From Paenibacillus sp. NAIST15-1 (GTDB lineage: Bacteria > Bacillota > Bacilli > Paenibacillales > Paenibacillaceae), in contig NZ_BBYF01000001.1 of NCBI RefSeq assembly GCF_001894745.1, positions 620,001 to 684,000 on the forward strand: a DNA stretch of 64,000 nucleotides. The letters run 5' to 3'. The notes below the pieces were generated by a model, which was not told where the DNA came from, ran no database searches, and saw only the letters and a program-made list of their open reading frames with translations. Position 1 is the stretch's first letter. Each line of letters begins with the position of its first letter. Positions 41,934-51,903 of the stretch are shown here, in pieces. A program made the translations under genes and the position numbers.

Positions 41934-44516
41934 TTACAGTCTTGGATCAAGCTCCTTCTCTCTGCCTACTTCGAATAATAGGTTTGCAACCAGTTCCTTA
42001 TACTCCGCATGCTGAGGTGTTATCTCATCAAGCCTTACAGCCAGCATTCGCTGTCCCAGACGATACTCATTGAGCGATGTCTTCAGCTTCTGGCGCACGT
42101 TTTTCTGCTTGATCAGCTTATCGTACTTATGCGGAAATTGATAATCATAGCCGTAAACAAGAGACAAATAATCTGCATTTCTGACCTTCATATAAGGTAC
42201 GGCATTGTTTACCGTACACTCTGGTTTCATGACTACGCCCTCCATATGTTTCTCCGTTGTCAGCTTAGAGAAATAGCGCTCTGCTTGCTCAACATAATCA
42301 GGCTGTGTTAGATCCACGATTACGTATTCATCATCGGACAAGAAGCTAAAGAGCACAGATGTATTCTCCGTTGGAATACGTTCCTCGCCCGACTCATCAA
42401 TCACTTTAAGCAGGCCAAACGGTTTATATTCCAACTCCCCGTCCTCCGCGTACAGTTCCAGTTGCTTCTGATAGGTCTTGTATGCTTCCTCATGCTCGCT
42501 CAGCAGGACATGCGTCTTGAGCGCATCGTGAACATACTTATAGCTTTGATAGATATGACTGCCGTACTTTTCACTAAGGACCGCTTTCGACATATGGTAC
42601 TGGTCTTTTTCAAATTCCGTTCTCCGATACGTCTCCGTGAGGGTTTCCCACGCACTTTCAAATCCATGCTCCTGTAGAAATTCAAGTTCACTTCCTAAAG
42701 CTGCCGCAATCGGCTTGAACTGCCGTTCGATCAGCCCTTCCCCCATCGCTCTCCAAGGCAGCAATTCACCGTCCAACAGAAGCATCGCGATCTGGTTCTC
42801 CTCCATAAAAGCCCGGAATCTGTAAAGCAGCTGCTCGTATACGTCTGTTAGATCCACTTGCTTGACTCTATATCCGTTCCGACTCACTGCGAAACACTGC
42901 TCAACGTCACGATACAGATAAATATTGCATCTCGAGCCCATATACTTCGGCTGCAACACTACCTTCTCCACTTGATGTTCTGCAAAGTAATCCAATCCCC
43001 GCTTCAACGATTCCAGCTCATGCGCATCTACATCTTTATCCGAAGGCGACATCGTTCCAGATATGAAATTGATCTGATTCCGTGTACAGTAATGCAGTCT
43101 CCGCACTTCCTCATCGCTTAGCTCCTGCAGGGATACCTTCCGCTGAACTTCAAACAGTGTCGGCAGCTCATCTTTAATAACCGCTTGCTTGGCAGGATGC
43201 GATTTGTAGAATGGCTTGTAGGAGATACTTACAGCGGTCAATCGATTGCCATGCACACTGCCCGTGTCTACGTGAATTTTGTTCTTGATACGAAAAGCTG
43301 TCTTAGCCGCCACATGGCCGAATATATGATATGGTTGATTGCTAACCGATTCTTCTTGAATAAAGCGCAGCTGCTCTTCGAGCGGCGCATCCCGATCAAT
43401 GCGGAAATTGCGCTGACGACGAACAGCCTTCACATCCAGCTTCCCAATATACTTATTCCTACAAGGCGCGTGGGTCACATAGAATGATGGCGCATTAGGC
43501 GAACGAAATTGATAGAACGGCTGCGATAGAGACACCAAGTGATTAAATCTATCCAACAGTTCTCGATCCCCCATTAACACCTGAATCGAATCAAAATACG
43601 TGCGTACCAGCTCCTGGTCGACACCACTAACCTCTCCCTGCAAGTACTTGTATACGAAGTTCTCATGGTTGCCGAGCACGAACCGGAAGTGCTCCCGATT
43701 GTTATATAAAAAGTCGATGGTTTCTTTAGTCGCCTTGCCTTTATCAATCCAATCCCCTACCAAAATAATGTCCGTATCCTGCACCCGCTCCGTGGCGCTG
43801 AGCTTGCCGTCCTCGATTCGGTAGCCGCAGCTGCGCAGCAGCCCTTGCAGGTCATGAATACATTCATGCACATCGCCCACAATCGTATAATTGCGTTCAT
43901 TCGGCAGGAATGTAGCTGCATATTCGCTTCGATTGTGAACAATGACGCGGTATTCCGGATTGGCAGCCCCCTGTTCAAGCCAGTAAAAATCCTTACTGCG
44001 CACCCGATGGATATTGGCATACCCTTCCCGCGCAAGAGAACCGAGCACATCCTTTTTCAACCGATTCATATGGTTCGTGATCAGTCTCTTCGAACGCTCT
44101 GATGCATAATAGTCCTCGCGCTTGCGGTAGTCGAAGAGGATGACCTCTACGTGGTAGTGATTGCGGTCAGCAATCTCTCGAACCTTGGCCCTGAAATCCT
44201 CGGCTAGTCCGGTCGTATCCAGGATCACGAACTCCGCATTCACCGGAAAAGAAGTGATCATGTCCAGCTTCGTATATAGCAGATTGAAAGCTTGGGCGCT
44301 GGCCTCCAGCATAACCTGATCATATTTATCATAGTCGTGACCGAGTATTTCTTGCCGCATGCTGTCCGAGGACAAATATTGCACATTCATTTGCATGGCC
44401 CCTGATGCATCTCCACTTAACTGCGGCATCAGCACTTCCTTGGCAAACGTCGTCTTGCCGCACTCCGTCGGCCCAATCATCATATAGATGGTATGAACGT
44501 TAGTGACAAGCTCCAC
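41934..44516 (-). CDS. pnkp: Bacterial polynucleotide kinase-phosphatase-ligase (RNA repair)
   Basis: About 860 residues from GTG 44514-44516, eight bases after GGGAGG and overlapping the end of hen1 by 17 bases; an upstream ATG at 44567 lacks a site. Three enzymes in one chain: 5'-OH kinase (Walker A GPTECGKTTF, residues 15-24; VILDTTG), binuclear metallophosphatase removing 2',3'-cyclic phosphate ends (GDVHECIHD 214-222, GDWIDKG 254-260, GNHE 282-285, FGHVAAK, HVDTGSVHG), and an adenylyltransferase/ligase domain with nucleophile Lys524 in PKYMGSR and later EGVVMKPE. Family length is 850-870, so it is complete. In characterised systems Pnkp joins Hen1 to heal and seal tRNA cut by ribotoxins. 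Last gene of the rlaP-hen1-pnkp operon. Confidence 0.93.
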   Translation of the reverse strand: MELVTNVHTIYMMIGPTECGKTTFAKEVLMPQLSGDASGAMQMNVQYLSSDSMRQEILGHDYDKYDQVMLEASAQAFNLLYTKLDMITSFPVNAEFVILDTTGLAEDFRAKVREIADRNHYHVEVILFDYRKREDYYASERSKRLITNHMNRLKKDVLGSLAREGYANIHRVRSKDFYWLEQGAANPEYRVIVHNRSEYAATFLPNERNYTIVGDVHECIHDLQGLLRSCGYRIEDGKLSATERVQDTDIILVGDWIDKGKATKETIDFLYNNREHFRFVLGNHENFVYKYLQGEVSGVDQELVRTYFDSIQVLMGDRELLDRFNHLVSLSQPFYQFRSPNAPSFYVTHAPCRNKYIGKLDVKAVRRQRNFRIDRDAPLEEQLRFIQEESVSNQPYHIFGHVAAKTAFRIKNKIHVDTGSVHGNRLTAVSISYKPFYKSHPAKQAVIKDELPTLFEVQRKVSLQELSDEEVRRLHYCTRNQINFISGTMSPSDKDVDAHELESLKRGLDYFAEHQVEKVVLQPKYMGSRCNIYLYRDVEQCFAVSRNGYRVKQVDLTDVYEQLLYRFRAFMEENQIAMLLLDGELLPWRAMGEGLIERQFKPIAAALGSELEFLQEHGFESAWETLTETYRRTEFEKDQYHMSKAVLSEKYGSHIYQSYKYVHDALKTHVLLSEHEEAYKTYQKQLELYAEDGELEYKPFGLLKVIDESGEERIPTENTSVLFSFLSDDEYVIVDLTQPDYVEQAERYFSKLTTEKHMEGVVMKPECTVNNAVPYMKVRNADYLSLVYGYDYQFPHKYDKLIKQKNVRQKLKTSLNEYRLGQRMLAVRLDEITPQHAEYKELVANLLFEVGREKELDPRL

Positions 44517-45792
44517 ATTCTTCCCCTCCCTTCCTGATAACGACGCCTTGCGTCGTCGATATTCCATTCACGCGATCCCCGATCGCTACGAACTCGTATG
44601 TGTATGCCGCTCCATAAGCGCTCATCGCTTCCGCAAACCAAGCTTCGAACTCCTCTTTTCCCATTTCCCATCGGTGGTCGAGGTGCCGGAACGCCGTCAG
44701 TTCGTAGAAGACGTTAAAGTCTGCATTCGGTGTCGTAATGACGAAATGTTCAAAATCAATATTCGTGCAAATCGACTGGATCAGATGTTTCGCTTCATCC
44801 TTACTCATATGCTCAATCACTTCTGTCAACATCACGTCGACCTGCTCCCCGTTGTAATGCTCCATGAAGTGTTCAAGCGACGGATAGGTTACAATGTTAT
44901 CCCGCTCCTTGGACTCGGCCTTCCGTTGTACAACCGCAAGCAGATCTTCATTAATATCTATTGCATAGTAGCTGCTGTTTTCTACTTTCGAAGCATAAGG
45001 GATTGCATAGAATCCCTCGCCGCAGCCAACATCGAGAATCGATTTGTTGAAAGGCAGTATGCCTGCAATGAAATTTCTGCGCTGCATCGCTGTTCCGCCG
45101 TATTCGAACTGGATCGTATAACGATCGGTGCGTTCCAATTCCATCTTATGTTTGCGGAAATCCTGCTTCGAGGACAAGAAGATGCGTGCGAACAGGCTGC
45201 GAATATAGTACGGGGCATCGATAATGTTCATGCTCTTCACATATTTCACGATCATACTGTCCGAAATATCAAGACTCTCATTGCCGAACATAGACAAGAA
45301 TAAGCACAGCACACTCACAACATGAAGCAGCTCATGCAAGCTTCTCTGTGTCGTTATCTTGATAGAATAGCTCTTATCCGTCCGGTGATGGAGGTCGAAG
45401 GTATATGCCGTTACATGTTTTTGAAAAAAATGAATGTACTGCATGCGATCCACATGAATCATGTTGATGGTAAAGGAATGCTCATAACCCGCGACATCCT
45501 CTTCGCTCTGCGCCTTGAAGGGTGCCGAGAAAAATTCGCCAATCGCATGCAGCGGGAAAATCGGCGTATTATAGCGAGATACGTTCAAATATTCAAAAAC
45601 TTCATCCTTATGCTGCTTATAGGAAACCTCATTGTCCGCATCCTTGAAATATACGTTATACTTCGCTGCATCGCTGTACCACCCGTATGCCATCCCCTTG
45701 CGAATCTGTCTCAAGATCATTCCGTTATGCGGGTTTTTCCGAATGAGAAATGAAAACTGTGGATGCGTTGACGATAATTGCACGATTGCCAT
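44500..45792 (-). CDS. hen1: Hen1 RNA 3'-terminal ribose 2'-O-methyltransferase
   Basis: 430 residues; the start overlaps the previous stop as TAATG, so it is translationally coupled. Residues 1-235 are the N-terminal Hen1 region that activates Pnkp ligase and binds it. Residues 245-430 are the SAM-dependent methyltransferase: motif I ILDVGCGEGFY (252-262), then the metal-ligand set Glu324, Glu327, His328 (TEVIEHM), with a further His among 370-373 (FRHLDH). It methylates the 2'-OH at the damaged 3' end before ligation so that the repaired junction resists a second cut. Complete and consistent with the Clostridium thermocellum type. Confidence 0.93.
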   Translation of the reverse strand: MAIVQLSSTHPQFSFLIRKNPHNGMILRQIRKGMAYGWYSDAAKYNVYFKDADNEVSYKQHKDEVFEYLNVSRYNTPIFPLHAIGEFFSAPFKAQSEEDVAGYEHSFTINMIHVDRMQYIHFFQKHVTAYTFDLHHRTDKSYSIKITTQRSLHELLHVVSVLCLFLSMFGNESLDISDSMIVKYVKSMNIIDAPYYIRSLFARIFLSSKQDFRKHKMELERTDRYTIQFEYGGTAMQRRNFIAGILPFNKSILDVGCGEGFYAIPYASKVENSSYYAIDINEDLLAVVQRKAESKERDNIVTYPSLEHFMEHYNGEQVDVMLTEVIEHMSKDEAKHLIQSICTNIDFEHFVITTPNADFNVFYELTAFRHLDHRWEMGKEEFEAWFAEAMSAYGAAYTYEFVAIGDRVNGISTTQGVVIRKGGEECGACH

Positions 45793-46589
45793 TATGCTTC
45801 TTCTCTCCTTACATCTGCGGTTGTAATCGACCTGCGGAATAATTCATCAAGCCTTGCAACATATCCGCCTGCTGCAACAGGCTGCTGTGCGGCAATCCGT
45901 TCATAGTACCCGATGGATTGTTCGATAAAGGCATTGATGACTTCGATTCTCGGCTCCATATTCAACTCTTCTCCCGCAATCTTGCGCGCAAGCAATTGTT
46001 GAATAACGGCATGAAGATCACTGTTCGCCGGCACAAGCCGTTCTACCAGCACCGGGAATTCAATAGGCGGCATCTCGTGATAACGCTCAATCCACTGGCA
46101 GGCCAGCAGCGGGCGCAGCACGTAAAAGTACTTTTTGATCTTCACGGACTCCCTCTGCAAATACTCTCTGTAGTTTCCTGTGGCCATGTGCAAATAGTGA
46201 TACATACAAGCTCTCGGCGAAAAGGTATGGGAGGATAGGGCACGTATCTGCTCCACCACATCCGATTCTTCCGCATATACAATCGGAGATTGCAGCCATT
46301 CAAGCAAAGGCGGATTTGACTTGCGGAATAAGGACAATGCTTTCTTCATATCCCAACCGTTGATGTCCAGCATATTGCTGATCGGCCGCTCAATCACGTC
46401 TCGTTTTTCGAATAAGGATAGATAGCTGTCCACAGGCCTTACATAGATGAATCGAACATCATAATCACTATCCCTCGATGGAAATCCCCAAGCCCTGCTG
46501 CCTGATTCGCAAGCATATACTATTCGTACCTGTTCTTCTATCTCGATATTTCGTAACGCATCTATAATTTGCTGCCGTATATTTTCCAT
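45792..46589 (-). CDS. RlaP-type RNA-repair-associated nucleotidyltransferase
   Basis: 265 residues, first gene of the RNA repair operon, AAGGAG ten bases before the ATG. A DNA-polymerase-beta-like nucleotidyltransferase N-terminus: GSRAWGF (30-36) with catalytic acidic residues in DSDYDVRFI (Asp42 and Asp44). The rest (YLHMATGNYREYLQ, KKYFYVLRPLLACQWIE, PIEFPVLVERL) follows the RlaP/YcgL family that often lies next to RNA ligases. It may add or trim nucleotides at the broken 3' end, but its reaction is not established. The one-base overlap with hen1 indicates joint expression. Confidence 0.85.
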   Translation of the reverse strand: MENIRQQIIDALRNIEIEEQVRIVYACESGSRAWGFPSRDSDYDVRFIYVRPVDSYLSLFEKRDVIERPISNMLDINGWDMKKALSLFRKSNPPLLEWLQSPIVYAEESDVVEQIRALSSHTFSPRACMYHYLHMATGNYREYLQRESVKIKKYFYVLRPLLACQWIERYHEMPPIEFPVLVERLVPANSDLHAVIQQLLARKIAGEELNMEPRIEVINAFIEQSIGYYERIAAQQPVAAGGYVARLDELFRRSITTADVRREEA

Positions 46590-46645
46590 ATAGGTTTGAC
46601 TCCTTCCCTATCAAAGCTATCCCATTGCAAGCTGCTCGTTTCGGT

Positions 46646-46674
46646 GTATCACTGCTTCGATTGATTTCCATCAA
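46646..46674 (-). promoter_or_regulatory. Possible promoter of the RNA repair operon
   Basis: On the minus strand TTGATG (46674-46669), a 17-bp spacer, and TGATAC (46651-46646), about 60 bases before the first ATG. Moderate match. The 298-base divergent gap between the operon and the WYL genes otherwise shows no gene. Confidence 0.4.
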
Positions 46675-46887
46675 CGCGTGTACTCAGGCGTTCCAGCACT
46701 TTAGCCATTCCCTAACCGTTGAACCGATGCGCATTGCTTTGTGCATTCATCATCTCTTATTTCCGGTTTTGCGAACATGGCGAAAGTATTACGACCTGCC
46801 GAGATTATTTCGTGCTTCCGCAAATGTTTACCTGATACAATAAAAGAGAACTGCATGGGTTACTTGGGAGAAGGAAGGAGATTCGAC

Positions 46888-48198
46888 GTGGCTAAGGAGA
46901 GTTTCGATAAGGAGATTCAGTATTTGCGCACGCTCATGCTGATGAGAGGTGCGTTCAATAGACAACAGCTTGCAGATAGGCTGGGCATTTCCGTACATAC
47001 ATTGGACAAAACGGCTCGACGCTTGAAGGAAGTTGCCGCTGCCTCAGAGGTACAATCTAAGCATGCGTCAGAAATGGAACTGGCAGAAGCTGTTCATCAA
47101 CGCAATGACGATTCATCCGATCCTGCCCTATTGTTCTTGTTTCGAGCCAAGTCATTGAAGGAATCCGAGTCGGTTCGGATATCGATTATTTTAGAGGCGC
47201 TGCAGGAGCAATCTATGACTGCTATGGAGCTTATGGATGAATGCTGCGGAAGAACGCCGGAAGAGCTGTCGCTGCCCGATGAGAAGACAATTCGAAGCGA
47301 CCTGAAATATCTAGAATCGGTTGGCGTCATACGCAAAGCGAATGTATCCCGTCCATATCGCTACCGCTTGAACGATGAGCTCATACAGCAACTATCGGAT
47401 GAGGAGCTGCTTGATTTATACGATTTCGTGGATGTAATGGCGAACACGCAGGTGCCTTCTGTCCATGGCTATTTGCTGCGGGACAGCTTGAAGAAGCAAT
47501 TGCTGCTTGATCATGAGGGGCAATATCTTACCGACACCTTTTTATATAAGTATCACTATCATTTTCGCATATTGGATGAGGCCCATCTGTTTACCTTATT
47601 AGGCGCGATCAACAAGCGATGCAGAGTGCAATTCCAATACTTCACGCCCAAGGCAGAGAAGAGCTATGCCGCGCAGCAGACGAATCCGCGCTTCGAGAGG
47701 GATGGCGAAGGAACTTGGCATAAGGCTCTGCCCTTAAAGATCGTATATGACCATCAATATGGAAGATGGTATATGCTGAGCAGCGATAGAGAGGGTGTCC
47801 GCAAGTTCCGCATGGAGGGCATGACCCACATTGAAGAAGTGGAGGATGTATCCGAGGACGTGTTCCAGATGAAGACAGCGGCGCTCATGGAGAAGCTCCA
47901 GTACAGCTGGCTCATTGATACCGGACGGCCCGTGAAGGTGCGTGCCCGCTTCTTTAGTCCTCGCCCAGGAGAACCGGACTTCATTAAGCAGCGTGTACTG
48001 CTGCAAGGGCAGTGGGGGGAAATTGTTGAGGAGGATGATCAATCCTTCCTATACGAAATTACGGTAAATGGAATTACGGAGATTAAGCCTTGGCTGCGCA
48101 GCTTCGGATCGAGCTGCGAAGTGCTTGAGCCCAGACATCTACGCCGCGAGCTGATAGAGGAATGGAAGGAGATTGCTGCTTACTATGAACCCATTTGA
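46888..48198 (+). CDS. WYL-domain transcriptional regulator 1 (divergent from RNA repair operon)
   Basis: 436 residues from GTG 46888, seven bases after AAGGAG; an in-frame ATG at 46741 has no site. The N-terminus contains a helix-turn-helix (RGAFNRQQLADRLGISVHTLDKTARRL) and a second DNA-binding-like segment (EKTIRSDLKYLESVGVIRKA). The C-terminal region is a WYL/WCX module (CRVQFQYFTPKAEK; LKIVYDHQYGRWYMLSSDREG). WYL domains sense nucleic acid or nucleotide ligands and regulate DNA or RNA damage and defence genes. Position strongly suggests control of rlaP-hen1-pnkp. Overlaps the second WYL gene by 14 bases. Confidence 0.85.
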   Translation: MAKESFDKEIQYLRTLMLMRGAFNRQQLADRLGISVHTLDKTARRLKEVAAASEVQSKHASEMELAEAVHQRNDDSSDPALLFLFRAKSLKESESVRISIILEALQEQSMTAMELMDECCGRTPEELSLPDEKTIRSDLKYLESVGVIRKANVSRPYRYRLNDELIQQLSDEELLDLYDFVDVMANTQVPSVHGYLLRDSLKKQLLLDHEGQYLTDTFLYKYHYHFRILDEAHLFTLLGAINKRCRVQFQYFTPKAEKSYAAQQTNPRFERDGEGTWHKALPLKIVYDHQYGRWYMLSSDREGVRKFRMEGMTHIEEVEDVSEDVFQMKTAALMEKLQYSWLIDTGRPVKVRARFFSPRPGEPDFIKQRVLLQGQWGEIVEEDDQSFLYEITVNGITEIKPWLRSFGSSCEVLEPRHLRRELIEEWKEIAAYYEPI

Positions 48199-48991
48199 GA
48201 AAATCTTTGGCTATCAAATTCTATCCCGTCTCGAAGATGCGGGTACATTTGTGGTTACCTCTCATGAACGGGCATGGTTGAAGACGATGCTTGCGCATCC
48301 AGCAGCGAACGATGCCTTTTCCGAAGATACGATAACCAAATTAAATGGAATCCTGTCCTCAGAGATGCTCATGGATACCTCCCATAATCTTATTGAGAAG
48401 GCCAAGAGCAAGGAAAAGCATGTCTATCATCCGATGCTAAAGCCGCTCCGGAGGTACATCTCTTCCGGAACAGGAATACGCATCAGCTACGCAATCAAGG
48501 GCGGTCGTATCAACGAGGAGCATGAGGGCTTTCCATATAAATTAGAGTATTCCATTATTAAGCGAGAATGGTACCTGCTCTGGTACCATCGTCAGCACCG
48601 TGGTCTCATGAACACCAAGCTGCGCAATATTACCTCATTAACAGCAGAATCGCTCCCGCCTGCGGAAGCGGAGTACATTCTAGCGAAGCTTGCCAGCTTG
48701 CGCGATCGTCGCAAATCTGAGGTTGTGATTGAGGTCATCCGTGAATATAACCGCGAGCTGTCGCGCATCTTGTATGCCTTCTCCTGCTTCGAGACGGAGG
48801 TGATGTACGATGAGGAACAGCGCAGCTACCAGATTCGAATCCGGCTGCCGTGGAATGAGCATGAGTTCCTCTTATCCAAGATACGCTTTCTCGGCAAGCG
48901 CGTCCGTGTGAAGGATAATACATACCTGCAGAAGCGCATGCGCGAGACGGCCGCCATGGCACTGGCAAGGTATGAAGAAAACAGTGTATAG
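48185..48991 (+). CDS. WYL-domain protein 2
   Basis: 268 residues from ATG 48185, overlapping the first WYL gene; AAGGAG lies 13 bases upstream, so the two are probably coupled. N-terminal 90 residues are short helical (ERAWLKTMLAHPAAN; KLNGILSSEML); no clear helix-turn-helix is seen. The WYL module follows (IRISYAIKGGRINEEHEGFPYKLEYSIIKREWYLLWYHRQHRG) with a WCX-like end (IRIRLPWNEHEFLLSKIRFLGKRVRV). Lack of an obvious DNA-binding domain suggests that it works as partner of regulator 1, as a heteromer. This pairing is inferred from overlap only. Confidence 0.82.
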   Translation: MNPFEKIFGYQILSRLEDAGTFVVTSHERAWLKTMLAHPAANDAFSEDTITKLNGILSSEMLMDTSHNLIEKAKSKEKHVYHPMLKPLRRYISSGTGIRISYAIKGGRINEEHEGFPYKLEYSIIKREWYLLWYHRQHRGLMNTKLRNITSLTAESLPPAEAEYILAKLASLRDRRKSEVVIEVIREYNRELSRILYAFSCFETEVMYDEEQRSYQIRIRLPWNEHEFLLSKIRFLGKRVRVKDNTYLQKRMRETAAMALARYEENSV

Positions 48992-49070
48992 ACCTAAGAT
49001 GGTGTGGGGCGGGCTCTCGCCAATCCTACACCAGAAGGTGTTCGTTTGTATAAATAAGCTTTCAGGGCTG

Positions 49071-49607
49071 TCACGTATAATCTCTCAACGAAAATAAATA
49101 GTAGATACACGCTAAAGTATAAACGTCCACTTCATCGTCTAAAAGCTCGATCGTAATCGTCCGAGGAGGTATAACCTTATTGTAAGTAATCAAAGCTATG
49201 TCTCTGTCAGATTCAGATGAGCATGTTAACTTAGTGGTTCGATCCATGAAGTCCTTTTTTAATAAGTAAACCTTATTATCAATCACGAACTCCATACTAG
49301 GATTTGGTTTGACCCTCGTTTTATCTTTCAGCACAAATCTTCCGAAATGTTTAGAATCCACGTTCCATTCCGACCTAATCATTGTCTGGAGCGACCAAAC
49401 TTCAACCGCCTTACTCATTGACCTTCCTTCGTTATCAAAAACTTCAGCATTGATCAAGTAATCACTAAAAATAGTATCAACAACATAATGGAGCGTACTA
49501 TTATAGTGCCTTTGAATTTCCCCTACTCGATTCCCGTTTGCATCTATTAATGCGAATTTTTTTCTGCTTTTGCGATAGATAGGGGATACATATTGATAAC
49601 GGGGCAT
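49071..49607 (-). CDS. Tubby-like (LURP-one/DUF567-type) protein
   Basis: 178 residues from ATG 49605-49607 with GGTGA upstream. It reads as alternating beta-strands with KKFALIDANGNRVGEIQRHYN, VEVWSLQ, SMEFVIDNKVYLLKKD and a closing hydrophobic helix VDVYTLACIYYLF, typical of tubby C-terminal-like proteins in Bacilli. Possibly membrane- or lipid-associated; no known function. Monocistronic. Confidence 0.6.
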   Translation of the reverse strand: MPRYQYVSPIYRKSRKKFALIDANGNRVGEIQRHYNSTLHYVVDTIFSDYLINAEVFDNEGRSMSKAVEVWSLQTMIRSEWNVDSKHFGRFVLKDKTRVKPNPSMEFVIDNKVYLLKKDFMDRTTKLTCSSESDRDIALITYNKVIPPRTITIELLDDEVDVYTLACIYYLFSLRDYT

Positions 49608-49776
49608 TGGATCACCACTTTGCAGATTATAATCAACATTCAATGTCAAGAAAATATTTCCTTTTATTTACTATCCCCCAGTATGAATGACCTTGTCAAT
49701 ACGCTGCCAACCATTCTATTTCGCGTTTCCCCAACAATCTCCATTCAGCCTAACTGGCAGGTTTAAGGCCGTCCTA

Positions 49777-49822
49777 ATAAAAAACGGCGGCAGCCGAATC
49801 CATAAGGATCAGCGTACCGCCG
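49777..49822 (-). terminator. Rho-independent terminator
   Basis: CGGCGG (49785-49790) pairs with CCGCCG (49817-49822), with further pairing inside. The minus strand then runs into six T residues. Ends the chemoreceptor gene. Confidence 0.7.
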
Positions 49823-49842
49823 CGTAACATCACAATGATAGC

Positions 49843-51834
49843 TTATATTTTAAATTTCTTCACTAGCAATTCCAATTCGCTGCTGGACCGGCTTAAATCT
49901 TCAGCCGACTGCGAGACCGTATCAATTGCTTTCAACTGATCCTGCGTCGAAGCGCTGACTTCTTCCGCGGCGGCTGCGGATTCCTCCGAGATCGCGGACA
50001 GATTTACGATGGACTGAACCACGTTTTCTTTCAGCTCGGACGCCGTCTGTATTTTATCCGACATTTCCTTAATCGCCTCGATCACTTGCTGCATCAAGCT
50101 TTGAATGCTTGTAAATGCAATCTCTGTCGACTGCACGGCCACATTTTGTTCCGAGGTGATTTCCTTGGTCCGGCTCATCGCACGGGTGGCATTCGCAGCC
50201 TCTTCTATAATGCCCTGAATGGTGCTGCTAATTTGCTCTGTCGAATTAGCGGATTGTTCTGCTAGTTTACGCACTTCTGTGGCGACGACTGAAAATCCCT
50301 TGCCAGCCTCTCCCGCTCTTGCCGCTTCGATCGACGCATTTAAAGCAAGCAGATTGGTTTGAGCTGATATCGCTTTGATCATTTCGGCCACAGCCTGAAT
50401 GTCGTTGATTTTGGTTACGAGCAGGTTCAATACTTGTTCGATCGATTGAATTTCACGGAACGATTCATCGGAACGCACTTGCAGCACAGCCAACGTCTCT
50501 CTTCCATCGATGCTTGCCTGCTGCGTCTGGTTTGACTTCGCCTGCATGGAGGACATCGTTTCTTCCACCGATCTAAACTGCGAGTCCAGCTTGCTTGTGA
50601 CCTCCTGCATAAGATCCAGATTTGCTGCGCTTTCGGCCGAACCTTGCGCGACATCTGACATGGCGTGGGCAATTTCTTCGCTTGCCGCTTTTGTTTCTTC
50701 TGATACGGCACTCAGATTTTCAGCCGACTCCGTGAGCTGTTCAGAGGAACCAATCACACGGGATAAGACTTCCCGCACGCTTTGTACCATATGATTAAAG
50801 TGGCCTGTTAATTGGCCAATCTCGTCCTTCGAACTTACCTTCCCTTCCACGGTCAAGTCTCCATCAGCCATTAGCTGCACCTGCTTCGTCAATTGAACGA
50901 TCGGCTTCGTAAAGAAACGGGCGACAAAGTAGATGATGACATTTGATACAACAATGGCACACAAGGTTATGATGATGTTCATGTATTTAATATGGTTCGT
51001 GAGCTTTAACAGTTCGTCTTCTTGATAGACAGCACCGATTTTCCACCCTGTAAGACCGGACGTCGTATAATACAGAACTTCCGCTTCGCCTTTATCCGTG
51101 TAGTTGACCTTTCCTGCACTCTCATTTGAAGTGTAAATTTTGTCGACATATGGTCTTTCCCGTTGATTTTTCCCGGCTGCATCTTCTGTATCCGGCAGTA
51201 CTATCGAGTTTCCTTCTGCATCCAAAATAAATCCAAACCCATTATATCCCACATTCGTTTCACTGATTTGCTTTGTCAATTGATCCAGGTTCACATCAAG
51301 CGAAATAACTCCGAGGATCGTGTTGTTTTCCACAATGGCCTTAGAAATCGCTATTTTCATTTTCTGACTGACACTATCCTTATACGGAGGGGTGAATTTC
51401 ACTTTATCCTTGTCATCATTAGCCAATTTATACCATGGGCGAATACGAGGATCATAATCTTTTTTGAATACATTAGCTTCGGGATCAAACATCTGCTTCG
51501 ATGAATTTCCCATATAAATAGCAGATATTTCAGGATTGATTTTTGTATAAGATTTCATCACTTGAATCATGTTAGGAGTTAGCTTGTCTCTATTTTTTAC
51601 AATGTCTTTGATTTCTGGATTTTCACTAAAATGCAAAATATCATTTGCATAATTATGTAGACGCAAATCCGTAACTTGCAATAAGGCCTTCGCTTCTTCG
51701 CTTCCTAACTCATCCAGCTCTTCTTTAAAGCTGTTAGTCATCTGCAGGTTAGTTGTCAATTGCAGAATGACCAAGGAAGAAACCAGCAATACTGCAAAAA
51801 TTAACATAAGCTTGTTCTGTAACTTTTTAAACAT
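49843..51834 (-). CDS. Methyl-accepting chemotaxis protein with dCache sensor
   Basis: 663 residues. Transmembrane helix about 8-28; extracellular double-Cache-type domain about 35-280 ([38 protein letters not shown]); second transmembrane helix about 285-305 followed by HAMP ([20 protein letters not shown]). The cytoplasmic signalling coiled coil carries the conserved hairpin tip [20 protein letters not shown] and [21 protein letters not shown]. Methylation helices lie on each side. It relays an extracellular ligand, possibly an amino acid or organic acid, to CheA/CheW. No other che gene is in the window. Confidence 0.95.
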   Translation of the reverse strand: MFKKLQNKLMLIFAVLLVSSLVILQLTTNLQMTNSFKEELDELGSEEAKALLQVTDLRLHNYANDILHFSENPEIKDIVKNRDKLTPNMIQVMKSYTKINPEISAIYMGNSSKQMFDPEANVFKKDYDPRIRPWYKLANDDKDKVKFTPPYKDSVSQKMKIAISKAIVENNTILGVISLDVNLDQLTKQISETNVGYNGFGFILDAEGNSIVLPDTEDAAGKNQRERPYVDKIYTSNESAGKVNYTDKGEAEVLYYTTSGLTGWKIGAVYQEDELLKLTNHIKYMNIIITLCAIVVSNVIIYFVARFFTKPIVQLTKQVQLMADGDLTVEGKVSSKDEIGQLTGHFNHMVQSVREVLSRVIGSSEQLTESAENLSAVSEETKAASEEIAHAMSDVAQGSAESAANLDLMQEVTSKLDSQFRSVEETMSSMQAKSNQTQQASIDGRETLAVLQVRSDESFREIQSIEQVLNLLVTKINDIQAVAEMIKAISAQTNLLALNASIEAARAGEAGKGFSVVATEVRKLAEQSANSTEQISSTIQGIIEEAANATRAMSRTKEITSEQNVAVQSTEIAFTSIQSLMQQVIEAIKEMSDKIQTASELKENVVQSIVNLSAISEESAAAAEEVSASTQDQLKAIDTVSQSAEDLSRSSSELELLVKKFKI

Positions 51835-51903
51835 GATGTCGACCCCCTATGAATTGTAAACGTTACAAAACTCATACTGGGATCGGAATGAAAACCCCAG
51901 ATT

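Noticed and set aside
44503-45303. A 266-codon open frame on the plus strand
   Set aside because: Antisense to hen1, whose motifs and overlaps are clear; no domain in the antisense product.
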